From Adineta ricciae (Eukaryota > Rotifera > Eurotatoria > Adinetida > Adinetidae), in contig CAJNOJ010000261.1 of assembly GCA_905250025.1 (NCBI GenBank), positions 1-64,000 on the forward strand: 64,000 nucleotides of DNA, given 5' to 3'. The notes beneath the pieces were generated by a model, which worked only from the letters and a program-made list of their open reading frames with translations, ran no database searches and was not told the DNA's origin. A program made the position numbers and the translations under genes. Position 1 is the stretch's first letter. Every line of letters starts with the position of its first letter. This document shows, piece after piece, positions 21,659-33,892 of this stretch.

Positions 21659-23939
21659 TTATTTACATCTGCTTTCCATCCAAAACGAAATGTAATTATT
21701 TGAAACAGATCGATGAATATCGATAATACGTGGTGGATCACTAATTGTAATTATTTCATCACCTGTTTTCATATTCGTCAGTAGTTGATCATTTTCAATC
21801 AAACTAAATTGCAAATATTTCAATTGATGTTCATTGCAATGATTGAGAATATAATTAGTCCATTTGTTAATAATACACCATGCTGATGAGACATGTTGAA
21901 ATTGAAAGAAATCAAGATATTCTAATTGAGAGAAACGTTGTCTATTGAGAATAAATGAAAGAAATGGTATCATCATTTCTTCATTCAAATATTCATTTGT
22001 AATTGATGAACATTCTATAAAGATTTTATCCAAACGTTGAAGGAATGTATTAAGATACTGATTATGAGAATCATTCGTAATCCAATGACGCAATTCACAT
22101 AAACCAACAAATAAACTTTTTATGTTTGGTAATAAACGGAACCAATTAATTGTTTCTGCAATAAAAAACAAAACATTGATAAAACGATTAATCCTACGAT
22201 TGTTAATCGATGATTGTGTTATCGCGATAACGAAAACTGAGATATATCGAACAAATGTGGACATACGTTGTATATTATAATCAGTTGTAATTTCAGATTC
22301 ACACAACAGTTGAACTGAAGTGAACTGTGTAAGTTGTACACATTGATATATATCATTTGGCATTATTCCTTTCGTACCTGTTATCGCTAATGTTTGATCT
22401 GTAACAATGGATTAAAGATAAAAAGAAAATTTTTTCTGAAAACAACTTTTACTTCGATTCGAAGGACATTGAAGTGCATAAAGAAGTGAAATTGGTATTT
22501 CCTCTTTTTCAAGAAAACACATCAACAAACAGCGCATTCCACACCAAAGGGATTTGAATGCGAAAGATAAATCATTTCCTGTCATTTGTATTCGTTCATC
22601 AACATTAAACAATGTATCGACGAAATCCGTTGTGCGATACAAAGTATTATCATAAAATTTATATGGAAGAGAGAATATTTGTACAAAATCCAATAGTTGA
22701 TGATAATTCACACACACTCGCATCTGACCCAATGGTCCATCGAGCCAAAAAGACGTTTGAAATCCTTTAATAAAATGATATAATATTTGTTGACTTGGCC
22801 GTGCGAGAAATCGTAAATGAATGGCAAAATGCAAAACTTTTAAATGGGTTAATCGATTACAAAGAGTGGCAAGACGGTGACTATCAAAACATATATCAAG
22901 TTGACCATCGCAAAAATGAACGAAAAACAAAGAAAATTCTTCGAGAGTATTGTGAAACTTCTCAACCAATTGATCAAGATAAAAACAATTGGGTCCCGCA
23001 ACTTGAAAATGTCTTAACAAAGTACATTCAGATGATGAAAACATGATTTCAAACCTAAATTTATTACCTTAAAATCAATACACGCAAGTTTTTCGGATAA
23101 TCGCATTTTCCGATGAGAGTTTGATCAAAATCATCAGTTCGACCCATAACCTTGGTAATATTTACATCTACATATGAAAACAAATATACACATATGTATA
23201 TTTACAAATCCTTACCTAAATGTTCAAGTTTAGGAAGATAATGTATGAGTACGTAAAATGTATTTAAATCGAGAATATCGATTTTGAGATAAGCAAGAGA
23301 ATAGTGCGGAATATAGTTTTGATTAATTGTATGTTCATACGTTAATTGAAAACCATCGTCAAGTTGAGAAATCTGCAATCGATAATGAGCAAGATTCGTT
23401 GAACATCGAAATAACCAATCAAAGAAAGGTTGTGAATGATGAATTTGACTTGGACAAGCATGACATGTAAATCTACGCATTTTTGCTCCTCCAGCTATTA
23501 CTGATAATAAGATATCAATAGAATCTTCATCGAACAATCTTGTTAAAGAAATATGTAAAGAAGTTAATTGAGGAAATATTGGTTTTAGATGTTTGTATGA
23601 CTTGGTATTACGAGAGAAATTTCCTTGTTGTTCGACAAGTGATTTGATCACTCCGTCTAGAAATAATTCGATTTGAGAACATCGAGCAGAATTTCCTAAT
23701 TTCAAAACAGTAAGACCAAAATACCAATCACTCGTACTCGGTACGATACGAGAAAGAAAACGACAAGCTGCTAATGAACAATAACGTAAGTCTAATTTTT
23801 TGTAAAGTCCATAAAATTCTGATAGTAAACAATTGAGACGAGTATTCAGATTGGAAAAACTATAAATAACATCAGCAGATGATAAATAATCCCAAATGCA
23901 AAGTAAAATTTCGTTGCACATGTGTTCAAGTTGAAACAT
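21659..23939 (-). CDS. F-box protein with leucine-rich-like C-terminal region
   Basis: Reading 5' to 3', exons are 23939-23216, 23167-23068, 23054-22453 and 22398-21659, about 721 residues if joined. The N-terminus (MCNEILLCIWDYLSSADVIYSF) is an F-box, which recruits SKP1/cullin ubiquitin ligases. The rest has irregular leucine-rich segments (LTVLKLGN, LTSLHISLTRLF, LEYLDFFQFQ) likely to bind a target. Introns 1 and 3 are 48 and 54 nt, both phase 1, with normal GT/AG ends. Between exons 2 and 3 only 13 nt (GTAATAAATTTAG) must be removed to keep the frame. That is too short for a usual spliceosomal intron, so this may be an indel lesion. The 3' end is partly copied in inverted form at 19434-19580. 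Confidence 0.7.
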
Positions 23940-24709
23940 TGTAATGTCGATTCTTTCAATGAACTATTGACCATGTTCAATAGACGAACGAATGAAAAGT
24001 TTTCTTTCTCGATAGACAATCGCAACGAACCGTAACCATTGATATGTAAGAGGTCAAGGTTGATTTTGATTTGACCATTGACATAAACAAAGTACACATT
24101 CTTCCAATCGCATGGTTTATATGCAGAAGATTTAGGCAATTACTTTTCCGTACGACATCATCTAATACTCAAACATTCCTTTTGTCTTCTACGATAGAAT
24201 AAAATCCATCACTGAGAAAATATTTCCATCATTTCAAATAAAGATTAGATTTCGATCCAGTGTACGTCAACTAGTTCACATCGAATCTTGAGGGTGTCTG
24301 TTTATCTTTGAAAAACAAATATACGTCAATATTTTTCTTCAAGCACAAATGAATAATAGATCTAAACATATCACAACGTATGAGAAAGAGCTGCTTCAGC
24401 GCTTGCAATCCTTATCACTGAGCATAGTCAGTCAATAAGTGTTTAAAAAAGTCGCAGACATTGTTTTCGAACAAGCCTATAAAGTGAATTTGTCACTTAC
24501 TAGCGATAGCGATGCAGTCCTATATACTGTTCCTTACAGAAATCTCTTCAGATAAAACAACAACAGTTATTTTTTTATCCCAATATTAATTCTCAGTATA
24601 TCTTGAAACGAGTTGATCTCTCGTATTGTCAGTCTGCAGAATAAACGTATCATCATTCATTATATTGATAATGAAGACATAATATACAACAATAAAAGCA
24701 AAAGGAGAA
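23940..24709. other. Intergenic, 0.77 kb
   Basis: Upstream of the F-box gene and downstream of the two-TM gene, both on the minus strand. An overlapping minus-strand open frame (23846-24139) shows no domain and reads into the F-box start in another frame. It is judged spurious. Confidence 0.4.
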
Positions 24710-26011
24710 TCATTGCTGGTCTCCACTTATCACTTGAATTTGATTGCGACGAATAACAAACCGTTGACGTATTTTCCAATAGATACTCAGAATGTACCAA
24801 ATAAATACTTTTAAGGTAAAACTTAATCCATCATATAAAGCTAAAAATGTTGTTAATACGTAGAGAAAGTCATTTCTCTTTTCATAACTATAGCGGCATG
24901 TTAATGGTGCACAATTCACAAAATAATTGGAATAATTACTCGAATTTTCCCATTTCTCAATGAATAGTTCATCAATCAATGTACCGATTGATACCGATGA
25001 TATCGGACTAAATCGAGTCTCTACGGATATATTGAGAATATTAAATTTCTCCGAACTATTTATGAAATTTTCGAATTCACTTAAACATGTTGAATTATAA
25101 AAACATTCAAGTGTTGATAAACGAAGACCAATAATAGGTAAACAACCCAAAACTATACCTATGAAGAAATAATTTTCATTTTTAATATACTCCTTTGGAT
25201 ATGCTTTACCTGGTAATTGTACAACTGTATCAAAACTTGCCAGTAGCGATCTTGAACACGTTGATGATGTTAAACATGAACATGGTTGACCACTTTCATT
25301 GTAAAGTGTTGGATTTGTTCTGATATAATAATGATTTCGTTCATTAGAGGTAAAATACAGCCAATTCAATCCAAATCGATGTGATAATTGATTTCCATGA
25401 AATAAATCTGTAATATATTGATGAGTCCAACGAAAACTAATTGGTATTTCGTCAATGAAATTTTGAATCAATGAATTGATTTGAATTTGAAAAGAATGAC
25501 GTGTCAACGTTTCGATACTAATGAAATTTTGTTCAGAGAATATTTTAATCTTTTGCTCAACAAGATTCTTTCCGAGAGAACAAAATGCCGATAGGAGACG
25601 AATATGAGCAGTCAAGATTTTTCGATCGACATTCAAAGTATATCCATCTGTTGTTTCTTCGCCCCAGAGAAATTCAATAAAATCAAATGAAATTAGATCA
25701 CTTGAACAAATTTCATGATAAGCAGATGGTCGAACGGAGAGAAATTTGGAATACGGAATTGCAATTTGTGAACATGGACAAGTCATTGTTGAAAAGTATT
25801 GACTTTGTAATTTCTCATATGTTGAAATATTTGGATACGAAACTGTTTTATGATAAGATTTCGATGAAAAACCAACGGAAAATAATATAATAACTATTGA
25901 AATAATGAAGAAAACAATATAAAAACCAGTAGCAATATGTTGACGTCGAGTTAAAATCGTTTCTTCGTTTGCAGGAAGATTTTCCATAGTTTTCTTTCGA
26001 TAGACATTCAT
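24710..26011 (-). CDS. Two-TM ectodomain protein, module B of a tandem
   Basis: 433 residues from MNVYRKK. One helix near the N-terminus (FYIVFFIISIVIILFSVGF) and one near the C-terminus (FLYVLTTFLALYDGLSF) flank an ectodomain of about 320 residues with paired Cys motifs. These are CPCSQIAIPYSKF, HEICSSDL, CSCLTSSTC, ECFYNSTCLSEF and CAPLTCRYSY. There are many N-glycosylation sequons, and both ends would be cytoplasmic. The layout is that of DEG/ENaC or P2X channels, but no diagnostic motif of either is present. The frame stays open upstream of the Met into the C-terminus of module A (26012-26250), so the annotated start may be internal to a longer double-module protein. Confidence 0.65.
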   Translation of the reverse strand: MNVYRKKTMENLPANEETILTRRQHIATGFYIVFFIISIVIILFSVGFSSKSYHKTVSYPNISTYEKLQSQYFSTMTCPCSQIAIPYSKFLSVRPSAYHEICSSDLISFDFIEFLWGEETTDGYTLNVDRKILTAHIRLLSAFCSLGKNLVEQKIKIFSEQNFISIETLTRHSFQIQINSLIQNFIDEIPISFRWTHQYITDLFHGNQLSHRFGLNWLYFTSNERNHYYIRTNPTLYNESGQPCSCLTSSTCSRSLLASFDTVVQLPGKAYPKEYIKNENYFFIGIVLGCLPIIGLRLSTLECFYNSTCLSEFENFINSSEKFNILNISVETRFSPISSVSIGTLIDELFIEKWENSSNYSNYFVNCAPLTCRYSYEKRNDFLYVLTTFLALYDGLSFTLKVFIWYILSIYWKIRQRFVIRRNQIQVISGDQQ

Positions 26012-27297
26012 CGTTTGAATCTTTTCTCGTATTCCGACAAGAATTCGTTGATCTTGTCCTTGCGATTTCCAATAACGATAATATATTCTTCGAAGGAATT
26101 TTACAAGAAGAGGAACTAATAGTCGAAGAGCAATAGATAAACCACTGACAGTAGAAACAGTTGTAGATATGACATAACTTTTGACAAAACGTTCTTCGTA
26201 TGTATAAAGACATTCTTCCGGGGCACATTCTTTATAAAATGAACTGAAATTTGTCGTATGTGTCTAATCTTCAACAAACAATTGTCTTAGGTGGAAAACG
26301 ACTTTTGATTGTTGAATTTAGTAGAGTGACATTGATTGCACGTGGATCGATTGAACTATTAACTAATCCGAATGAATAATCATCTAATAACATTTGAAAA
26401 CATGACGAATCGTACATACATTTTAGTGTTGACATGAGAAAAGAATCAAGAGTAAAACAACTTAGAACAAAAGCAGGTATTGGTACTTGTTTTATAGTAG
26501 AATTTTCATCACAATATTGATCATGGCAGAAAAACGCTACAAATGTTGTACAATTTGTATTAATACCACATGAACAATTCTTTTCATAATAGTTAGTTAA
26601 TGTGATATAGACTGGTTCATCATCATCAAATTCTATCTTAACATTGTTATTTCCATTTCCAAGTTGCACTGAAGTTCGAATAAGTTCAAATAGAACGAGA
26701 AAAGAAGAAATAGTCTAAAATCGAATGTAATGAATATGATTTCATTGTTGATTTCTTGACCTTACTTGTTGTTGAAATTGCTGAATAATTGAAGATATTT
26801 GAATTTGAAATATATTATTGGATAATACTTGTTTAGTTATCAGATATGTTCTATTAAATACCGCAAGTTTATATGAGAGAGTTTTCTTCGCTAAAGCACA
26901 CAATGATTTGAGAATGTAAAAAAATCCCATTCCTGAAATACGAAAATCAAAAGCCGAGTGACGACCTTTTAAATCTTTTTTCATAAAGCAACCATTTGTC
27001 ATCTTCGATAAAATCACTGGAACAAGCTTGATATAAATGTACATTTATATTGATTATCGATGAATATTTTATAGAAATTTGAGTACATGGACAAAGAAGT
27101 GTTGAAGGATACTTTTCATATAATTGTTCATAATCCCAAATTGACGGATATTTTACAGTAACGCTTTGAATACGGGTAGAAACTGATGTGTACAAAACTA
27201 ATGTAATTATTCCCACGAAAAGTAATGAAATATAAATACGTGTTGAATAAAGTCCATCTTTGATCTGACTTTCCGATAAAAACATATTATATGTCAT
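26012..27297 (-). pseudogene. Two-TM module A, upstream partner of module B, frame-damaged
   Basis: Same family as module B. It starts MTYNMFLSESQ (27297), with helix 1, CPCTQISIKYSSI and YQACSSDFI. The frame shifts near 26985. A 51-nt intron (GTAAGG...TTTTAG, about 26714-26764) is supported. CSCGINTNC and CMYDSSCFQML follow. Near 26275 there is another frame change and a TAG where relatives have Trp (LFVED*THTTNFSS versus LFVESWNEVINFSS). The rest (CAPEECLYTYEERF, helix 2, basic tail) continues in frame without a stop into module B. The lesions suggest the upstream module is dead, while the fusion point itself is intact. Confidence 0.6.
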
Positions 27298-27592
27298 TAT
27301 CCGTTGTGGAATTTGTTTTAGAATTGTTAAACAACGATTTTTTAAACCTTAAAAAATTTCTCAATGGAAATCCGATTAAAATGTTTTTTTTAAATTTGTA
27401 GTGGGTATCTTCTCCTAACAATATACTCTATATCACTCATTAAATTTTCGGCAAATGATCAATCACTATGTCATCCGATCGAACTGTGTTGAATTTGTAA
27501 ATGTGAACATTTGAATTGATTATAGGGTAAAGAAAAGTGCATATAAGTTTGAGATACCATCATTGACATTCACACTCTCAATATGAAATCTT

Positions 27593-28970
27593 CTATAAGC
27601 TATGGGCAATGTGTATTAGAGAATGGAGAAGATCGTGTTTGAAAAAAAGAAGTAGGAAAAATAAATTACTTTGATCTTCATTTGATTGAATAACTATCGT
27701 GGTTTTCTTTCGTTTCCATCGTTGATATATCATCATTTTGATTCGTCGTATCAATTGAATGAAATATGGAATAGATATTTGTAAAATCATCTTCAAACCA
27801 CCAAAAAGACCAAGAACAACAGTGAGAATATATAAGAAATTAAATCGTCGATTGTATGAATAAAACACAGGAATGTGGAGAACAAATTTGATAATAACTA
27901 CTAAAATTAATCACTTCATTCCACGATTCAATGAATAGTTTACTGATTAAAGATTTGACAAATGTTTCTGAAGGAAAATCTGATGATATCAATGGAGAAA
28001 CAAATGAAAATCCAGGAATATAAGAACGAAGAAGATCAATACATGATTGATTGTAAAAACATTCAAGTATCGATGAATATAATGAACTATATGGATAAGA
28101 ACCAACTTTAATATTAGATAATTGAAATATCAACGGTGTATCAGACTGATTTATATGAAATATATTCCCATTCATAATTTTTGTTCGTTCGGTTATATTA
28201 TAAATACCAGCTGGACTTGAACAAACATTATCAGCTGAACATCTACACATATCATCAGTTGTCTGATAAGTTACTGGTCCAAAACTGATCACTGATGGAA
28301 AGATTTTCATAAGATAATTCGAACGAAGATCTGTATGAATACTGTTTTTGGAAATACTAAATTCGATAAATTCATTGATGTACATATTTTTAGCAACAGT
28401 TACCGATATAAAATGATCAATCAGTTCTTTGGCTTGTGTATTAAATACATCATTTGTTAAAGCTTCAGCAGTGATGAGATATTTTGATGAAAATTCTTTG
28501 ATAACATCGAAAGTTTTTTGTTTCATGTCGACAATATGAAGTAATTAATTGAAAATGAGCAGCTACCATCTTACGATAATCAAATGGCCAATAATCACTA
28601 ACATTCTTGTCAAATAATGATTGAAGAAATATCGGATTGTTGATGAATTGACTTGTACATATTGGATGAAATCGTGGATGAAATGAAGTAAATTTATCTT
28701 GACGAATTGAACTTTGTCGACATAAACAGGAACGTGTATAGTTGGATAGCGAATAGACAGATCTTTGAATGTATTTTCAGATGGAAATAGAACAGTTTTA
28801 TGATATGGTTGGAAACTTAAACTGGTAAAAATGATAATGATTGTGAAAATGATTATCATTAAAGAAAGAAGAATCCTTGTTGAAAGGATTTGATCAAGGT
28901 GAGACAAAATTTCGTCTTCATCATAAACATTTCATTTCTTGATAAAATCCAAGAGACGCTTGTAAGACAT
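27593..28970 (-). pseudogene. Two-TM ectodomain protein, pseudogene copy
   Basis: Near-identical to the intact gene at 34838-36205 but with several lesions. A TGA follows DFIKK near the start (relative has TTA). A two-base insertion in the first Cys motif (YPTIHV instead of YPTTRSCLC) breaks the frame, a short deletion lies near 28525, and a one-base insertion near 27860 breaks the last Cys motif. Pieces with intact frame still show CRCSADNVCSSPAG and ECFYNQSCIDLL. Confidence 0.75.
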
Positions 28971-29681
28971 GTTGACTTCTGTTCGATAGAAATGAGATAT
29001 CCTTTATGAAATAAGAAACAAACACTTATCTTCATTTTTATTTGATCACATTCTGCACTATTATTCAAATATTTTCTTAGTTTTTGATCGATAATGACAA
29101 TTCTCTTGAACTAATACTCATATTCTAATCTGAGAATTAGTTGTCAATAATCCTAAGCGCGAGTCTTTTGCGATTCGAACTAAATTTTTATTCTCAGTAT
29201 ACCTGAATATGTTACTTTATATGCATAACGATTCAAGTTCGATCTTTGAAAAATTTCCGGTGAGTAGTTGGCGCCTATCCTGGCTACGCCACCACTTTCA
29301 AATCCCTATACAACAATGAATAGAAAAATGACTGTTTAGTGAATATTCTTTCTTTTCTTCTTGTATAAGTGTGACATCTATACGCTAGGATAGTCTCAAC
29401 CATAATGAACAGAAGAAATTCTCAGTAAGAAAATCAATGATGAGAAATTTCGTACTTCAAGTAATTTTCTCCTTTTTCAAAATATTTTGATTGATTCTGT
29501 CATGATCCAACAGCGGTTTTGCTTGTCTTTCTCACTCATTAGGTATAGACTTTTACATTATTTGATGCGCAAGTACATTGAACTTATTTTCTATTCCAAA
29601 GTTTTCTCCTCTAAACGATAGTAACTTAATCACTGATTTGATTTGATAGATTAACTTGTATACTCGTAATTATAGAATAAA
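28971..29681. other. Intergenic between divergent genes
   Basis: Separates the minus-strand two-TM pseudogene and the plus-strand monooxygenase, and recurs in a diverged copy at 36206-37014. No gene seen. The monooxygenase promoter should lie here. Confidence 0.45.
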
Positions 29682-30938
29682 ATGAATTTAGTATTGTCAC
29701 GTACGTCTTCAGTTCTTTCGAAAAATACGTCGAAAAAACGTACAGCTCTGATTGTGGGTGCTGGTGTAGCTGGACCTGTATTAGCTTACTTTCTTCATCG
29801 TTATGGTGTACAACCAGTAGTAGTCGAACGTGCGTCACATCTACGCAAAGGTGGTCAAGTTCTCGATCTACGTGAAACTGCTGCTCGAGAAGTTGTTCAA
29901 CGCATGGGTATTGCTAATGCAATTCGTGAAAATCTCAGTGGTGAGAAAGGAGTACATCTAGTCGATCGTAACGGACGAATTCAAGCCACTTTCCGTTCAG
30001 ATGATTTTGGAGGTAAAGGTTTCATCTCTGATATTGAAATTCTTCGTGATCGATTAGTAAATATACTTTATGATCACACTCATCGTAATGTTGAATATGT
30101 CTTTGACGATCATCCATTATCAATCAACGATCAAGAAAATCACGTACAAGTGACATTTGCAAGCGGAAAAAGTCGCGATTTTGACTTGGTAATTGGTGCG
30201 GATGGAATACAGTCAAAAACACGACGCTTGGTGTTTAGTAATAAAACACAAAAGCATTATCTCGGTTTGAATATCGCATATTTTACCATTCCTCGGAGTC
30301 CGTCCGATAATGAATGGGGACGTTGGTACAATGCACCGAGAGGACGAACAATTATTCTTCGTCCTGATAATCAGGGTACAACACGTGTATTACTATTATT
30401 TCGTAGTTCAGATCATGGATATGAAAATCTCAATATAGACGAGAAAAAAGCAGCATTACAAAAGCACTACCATGATGCCGGTTTTGAAATATCTCGAATA
30501 CTTCGTGAACTCGAGAATACATCTGAATTCTATTTTGAAACTGCTGTACAAATTAATATGGATCGGTGGTCACAAGGTCGAGTAGCTCTTGTAGGTGATG
30601 CAGCATATGGTACAACTGCCAATGGTTTCGGAACAAGTAAAGCTTTTATTGGTGCATATCTCTTGGCCGGTGAAATTGGACGCTCTCAAAACCATACAGA
30701 AGCATTTAAACAATACGAAGATTTGATGCGACCATTTGTGAATAAAACTCAAAACATGTTTCCATTGGCTTTACGTATCACTGCACCAGAAACGAAAACG
30801 GGAATATTCGTGAGAAACGCTTTACTAACGGCTGTTTCGAAACTTCTTAATACACGACTTGGCGCCAAAATGTCACAATCAAAGCCTACTGAAAGTGGAA
30901 ATGTTCTTCCTGATTATGATTCATTATTGCTTCGATAA
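29682..30938 (+). CDS. FAD-dependent monooxygenase (PHBH/TetX-like class)
   Basis: 418 residues, single exon. It has the Rossmann GxGxxG for FAD (LIVGAGVAGP, about 24-32), the DG motif DGIQSKTR (about 173-180) that contacts FAD and NAD(P)H, and the GD motif ALVGDAAY (about 302-309) followed by GFGTSKAFIGAYLLAGE. This is the group A flavin hydroxylase pattern. Such enzymes insert one oxygen atom into aromatic or polyketide-like substrates. The substrate cannot be read from sequence. The first 20 residues (many Ser/Lys/Arg) could be a short targeting extension. The absence of introns and the bacterial/fungal style of the family make horizontal acquisition plausible. A copy at 37015 is broken. 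Confidence 0.82.
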   Translation: MNLVLSRTSSVLSKNTSKKRTALIVGAGVAGPVLAYFLHRYGVQPVVVERASHLRKGGQVLDLRETAAREVVQRMGIANAIRENLSGEKGVHLVDRNGRIQATFRSDDFGGKGFISDIEILRDRLVNILYDHTHRNVEYVFDDHPLSINDQENHVQVTFASGKSRDFDLVIGADGIQSKTRRLVFSNKTQKHYLGLNIAYFTIPRSPSDNEWGRWYNAPRGRTIILRPDNQGTTRVLLLFRSSDHGYENLNIDEKKAALQKHYHDAGFEISRILRELENTSEFYFETAVQINMDRWSQGRVALVGDAAYGTTANGFGTSKAFIGAYLLAGEIGRSQNHTEAFKQYEDLMRPFVNKTQNMFPLALRITAPETKTGIFVRNALLTAVSKLLNTRLGAKMSQSKPTESGNVLPDYDSLLLR

Positions 30939-33892
30939 GAAATGAAAACTGTTCATGAAAAATTGATTTTTTTTCTCTCGTTATTTTTCTGTTATTTGAC
31001 TTTTCTTTATAGTGCTACAGAATAAAACCTCATAGGTAATATGAATAGTAAATCATGACGATATGCGATAACTTTCAAGAGTGTGGATTGGAGTGAAAAA
31101 TTTTATAATTGAAATCTATAGAGCTCGTCAAACTCTACCTGGAGCGGGTTTTTGATCAAGCTAAATAGTACAGTAGCAAATCTGCTTGGGGTTTTCCAAA
31201 AGTTTCATGTTTTCTTACAGTTTTGGGGATTTATGAAGGGAAATGAGAGCTGTTCTCAACAATTCTATCATTGAAATCGATAGGGCGCACTGAGTTGAAC
31301 TTAGAACCAGTGAGGTCAGAGCTGGAACACATTCAGAACGGATGAATCTTGAAAAAAAATTCGAATCAGGCGATAAGATAACTTACGTAATTGTCCAGCT
31401 TAAATTTGACTCGAACTATTTAACAATGGTGTGAAATGGAGCAAGACTTTTTTTACACGAATTTGTCATTCAACGAAGAAAACAGAAATAATTCTTTTCT
31501 CAGCATTTTTATGGAACGAAAATAATAAACAAGCGTTTAATCTCTTTCAGAAAAATATTCTCCGCTGACCATATACTCAAATACATTATTTTCTTGAGAC
31601 TCTCTTATTTATAACATTTCTTTCAGTTTTATTCTTTGTGGAATAAATCATTTGACATATAATACGATGAGTGTTTATGATTCTCTCATGAGTAATCTCA
31701 TCAAAAATATCTGTTCTCTATGTGACTATATGCAGTTGAGAATCAATCTTCGTAAACTATCACGTCTGGGAAAATCGAGTAACTAATAAAAATTTATTTT
31801 GATCTCAATTTATTCCAACATATTCTTTTATTTACAAACGAATCAAACAGCACATATGTATTCACATAGTATCGTTAGGAGTGGTTACATCTCTTGGTAT
31901 TGTTTATCAACAAATGTTTATCTTAGAAACACTCAAGAAATCTATCGAAATTAATTTAACAAAAATAAGATAGGATGAAGATTTAGATTTTATCATGTCG
32001 ATCAATAAGATATTCAATGAGGATTTATCCTTTTTTTCATTGCCGATGAAAAAGAATGAATTTTTTCAGGACAGAGTCGATCTATTATAAAAATACCATT
32101 GTTAATTAAAGAATATATTTTATCCCTGTTTTGGCGTAACAAGTCTAACTAAAGAGACGATGCTCAATCTTAACATATTAATATATTTTTTGTTGATTAA
32201 TATCTTTTTATCCAATAATGCACTGTTAAATGATCATTAAAAATGTGTATGTTCATTCGTTTACGTCACAAGAATCTCTATAGCAAATAACAATTCGAAC
32301 GATGGAATTATTAGTGGATCTACTGGTAGATGCGATTCGAGCAAGATCTCATAAATTTTCAAGATGTTGTTCCATTAACATATATTTCAATAGGTGCACA
32401 TGCTCATATTGATCCAAAATAATTTCCCCGATATTGTTCATTAAAGTCCATAACTGACTTATTCAATTAGAACCTGTCAAAAGAATGAGGGTGTACCATG
32501 TTTTCCCATCTCTACGCCTATACTTTCATCCTCACCCTCAAATAGAGATTTTTCGTATTTAATATCCGTCACATTTTTTGTTCGATATTATTAAACTTTG
32601 AACGATATCATATATCGACTAATCTAAATGTTTTCAATATGAAAATTCATATTAGACATTTCTTTAAATATTCTATTTATATTAACAGATGTCTGTTATT
32701 GAAAAATATTATCTCATACAGTCTATCATATAAATATATCTTTTATAATAAAATATTGTCCTTGTATAATGTTCTTGATACATTAACCTTCGTCTCATTC
32801 ATCATATCTTTCACCTTATTCTATCAAAGTTTCTTTCATTCTATATTATATGAGATCCGATTGAAATTCAATCCAATTAGTGTTTCATATCATATCGTAT
32901 AGACATTATTCCGTCAATTTAATTTTTGATCATCATAAATTAATAAAAGAAATACACAGTCGATCTCAATCATTCTTACTGAGTACAAAAAAAATGTTAT
33001 AATGATAAAAATATACAAACAATCGAATTAGTAAACATTTGAGTATCAATAAATATGTTGAATTTCTAAAAAGTAAAGAGAACACAAATAAAAGTGGTTT
33101 TTTTTCATCATATTTTCAATGGAACAAATTCAACTAAAAATGTTCGTAGAATGAAAATTTTGGAAGAAGATCGAATATTATGACAATAAAAACAAATTGA
33201 TTAAGAATCTCTATGAAATAGAACGAAAAGAAAATTCTTTAACAAAAATGAACATTTATTCATCAGAGAATACATAAATATCTTAATATCAAAGGTAAAT
33301 ATTCGTTTTTAACATGATTTATTCCGATGAATAAGAAGAAAGAATATCAATATTGTTTAATGACAATAATCTTTTTAAAAAAAGTTTATTTTTTCTTTCA
33401 ACATTTTCATTTCAACTCACAGAGTAATGAAATCGATCGATAAATAAAAGTTGAATTTAAAAATGGAACTAATACTTTCATATAGCAACAAGAATTATTA
33501 CATTGGTTGATTCTGTTTTATTTTGTGTAGTTTATTTGACCTTAAAAAGCTCGTATGAAACATTGTCTATCGATCTAGTCGATATATATTTTTTCTTATT
33601 ATTCTCACCGTCCGTGACCTTTTCTCTTTCATATACATATACTCTATGGTTGAACGTCATTTATTCTCTTTTGAATATATATAAATGTATGTATTAGACG
33701 ATTGATATTATTGATCGTATGAATACGGTAAGTAAAGTAACTATATGTTTCTTTTCTCTCTTATTTATTTGTATGCGGATAGTGATTGTGAGATAGATTT
33801 ATTTATTGATATCATATGAATAATTAGTTTCAAATACAATATCGATTGTCATCTGAGAAGTCAATATAAAGAAATCTTTGTCTTTTTTTTAG
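30939..33892. other. 3 kb AT-rich region without recognised gene
   Basis: Several A/T tracts and only short unconvincing open frames. The whole stretch recurs in diverged form at 37200-40237. An acceptor-like TTTTTTTTAG directly precedes the ATG at 33893, so an upstream noncoding exon of the receptor gene may lie in this region. Confidence 0.4.

Noticed and set aside
23846-24139. 97-codon minus-strand frame overlapping the F-box start
   Set aside because: Reads the F-box codons in another frame and has no motif.
32639-32902. 87-codon open frame also partly open in the copy at 38874
   Set aside because: Low-complexity Ile/Tyr/Ser composition expected from AT-rich DNA; the copy is interrupted by the gap.
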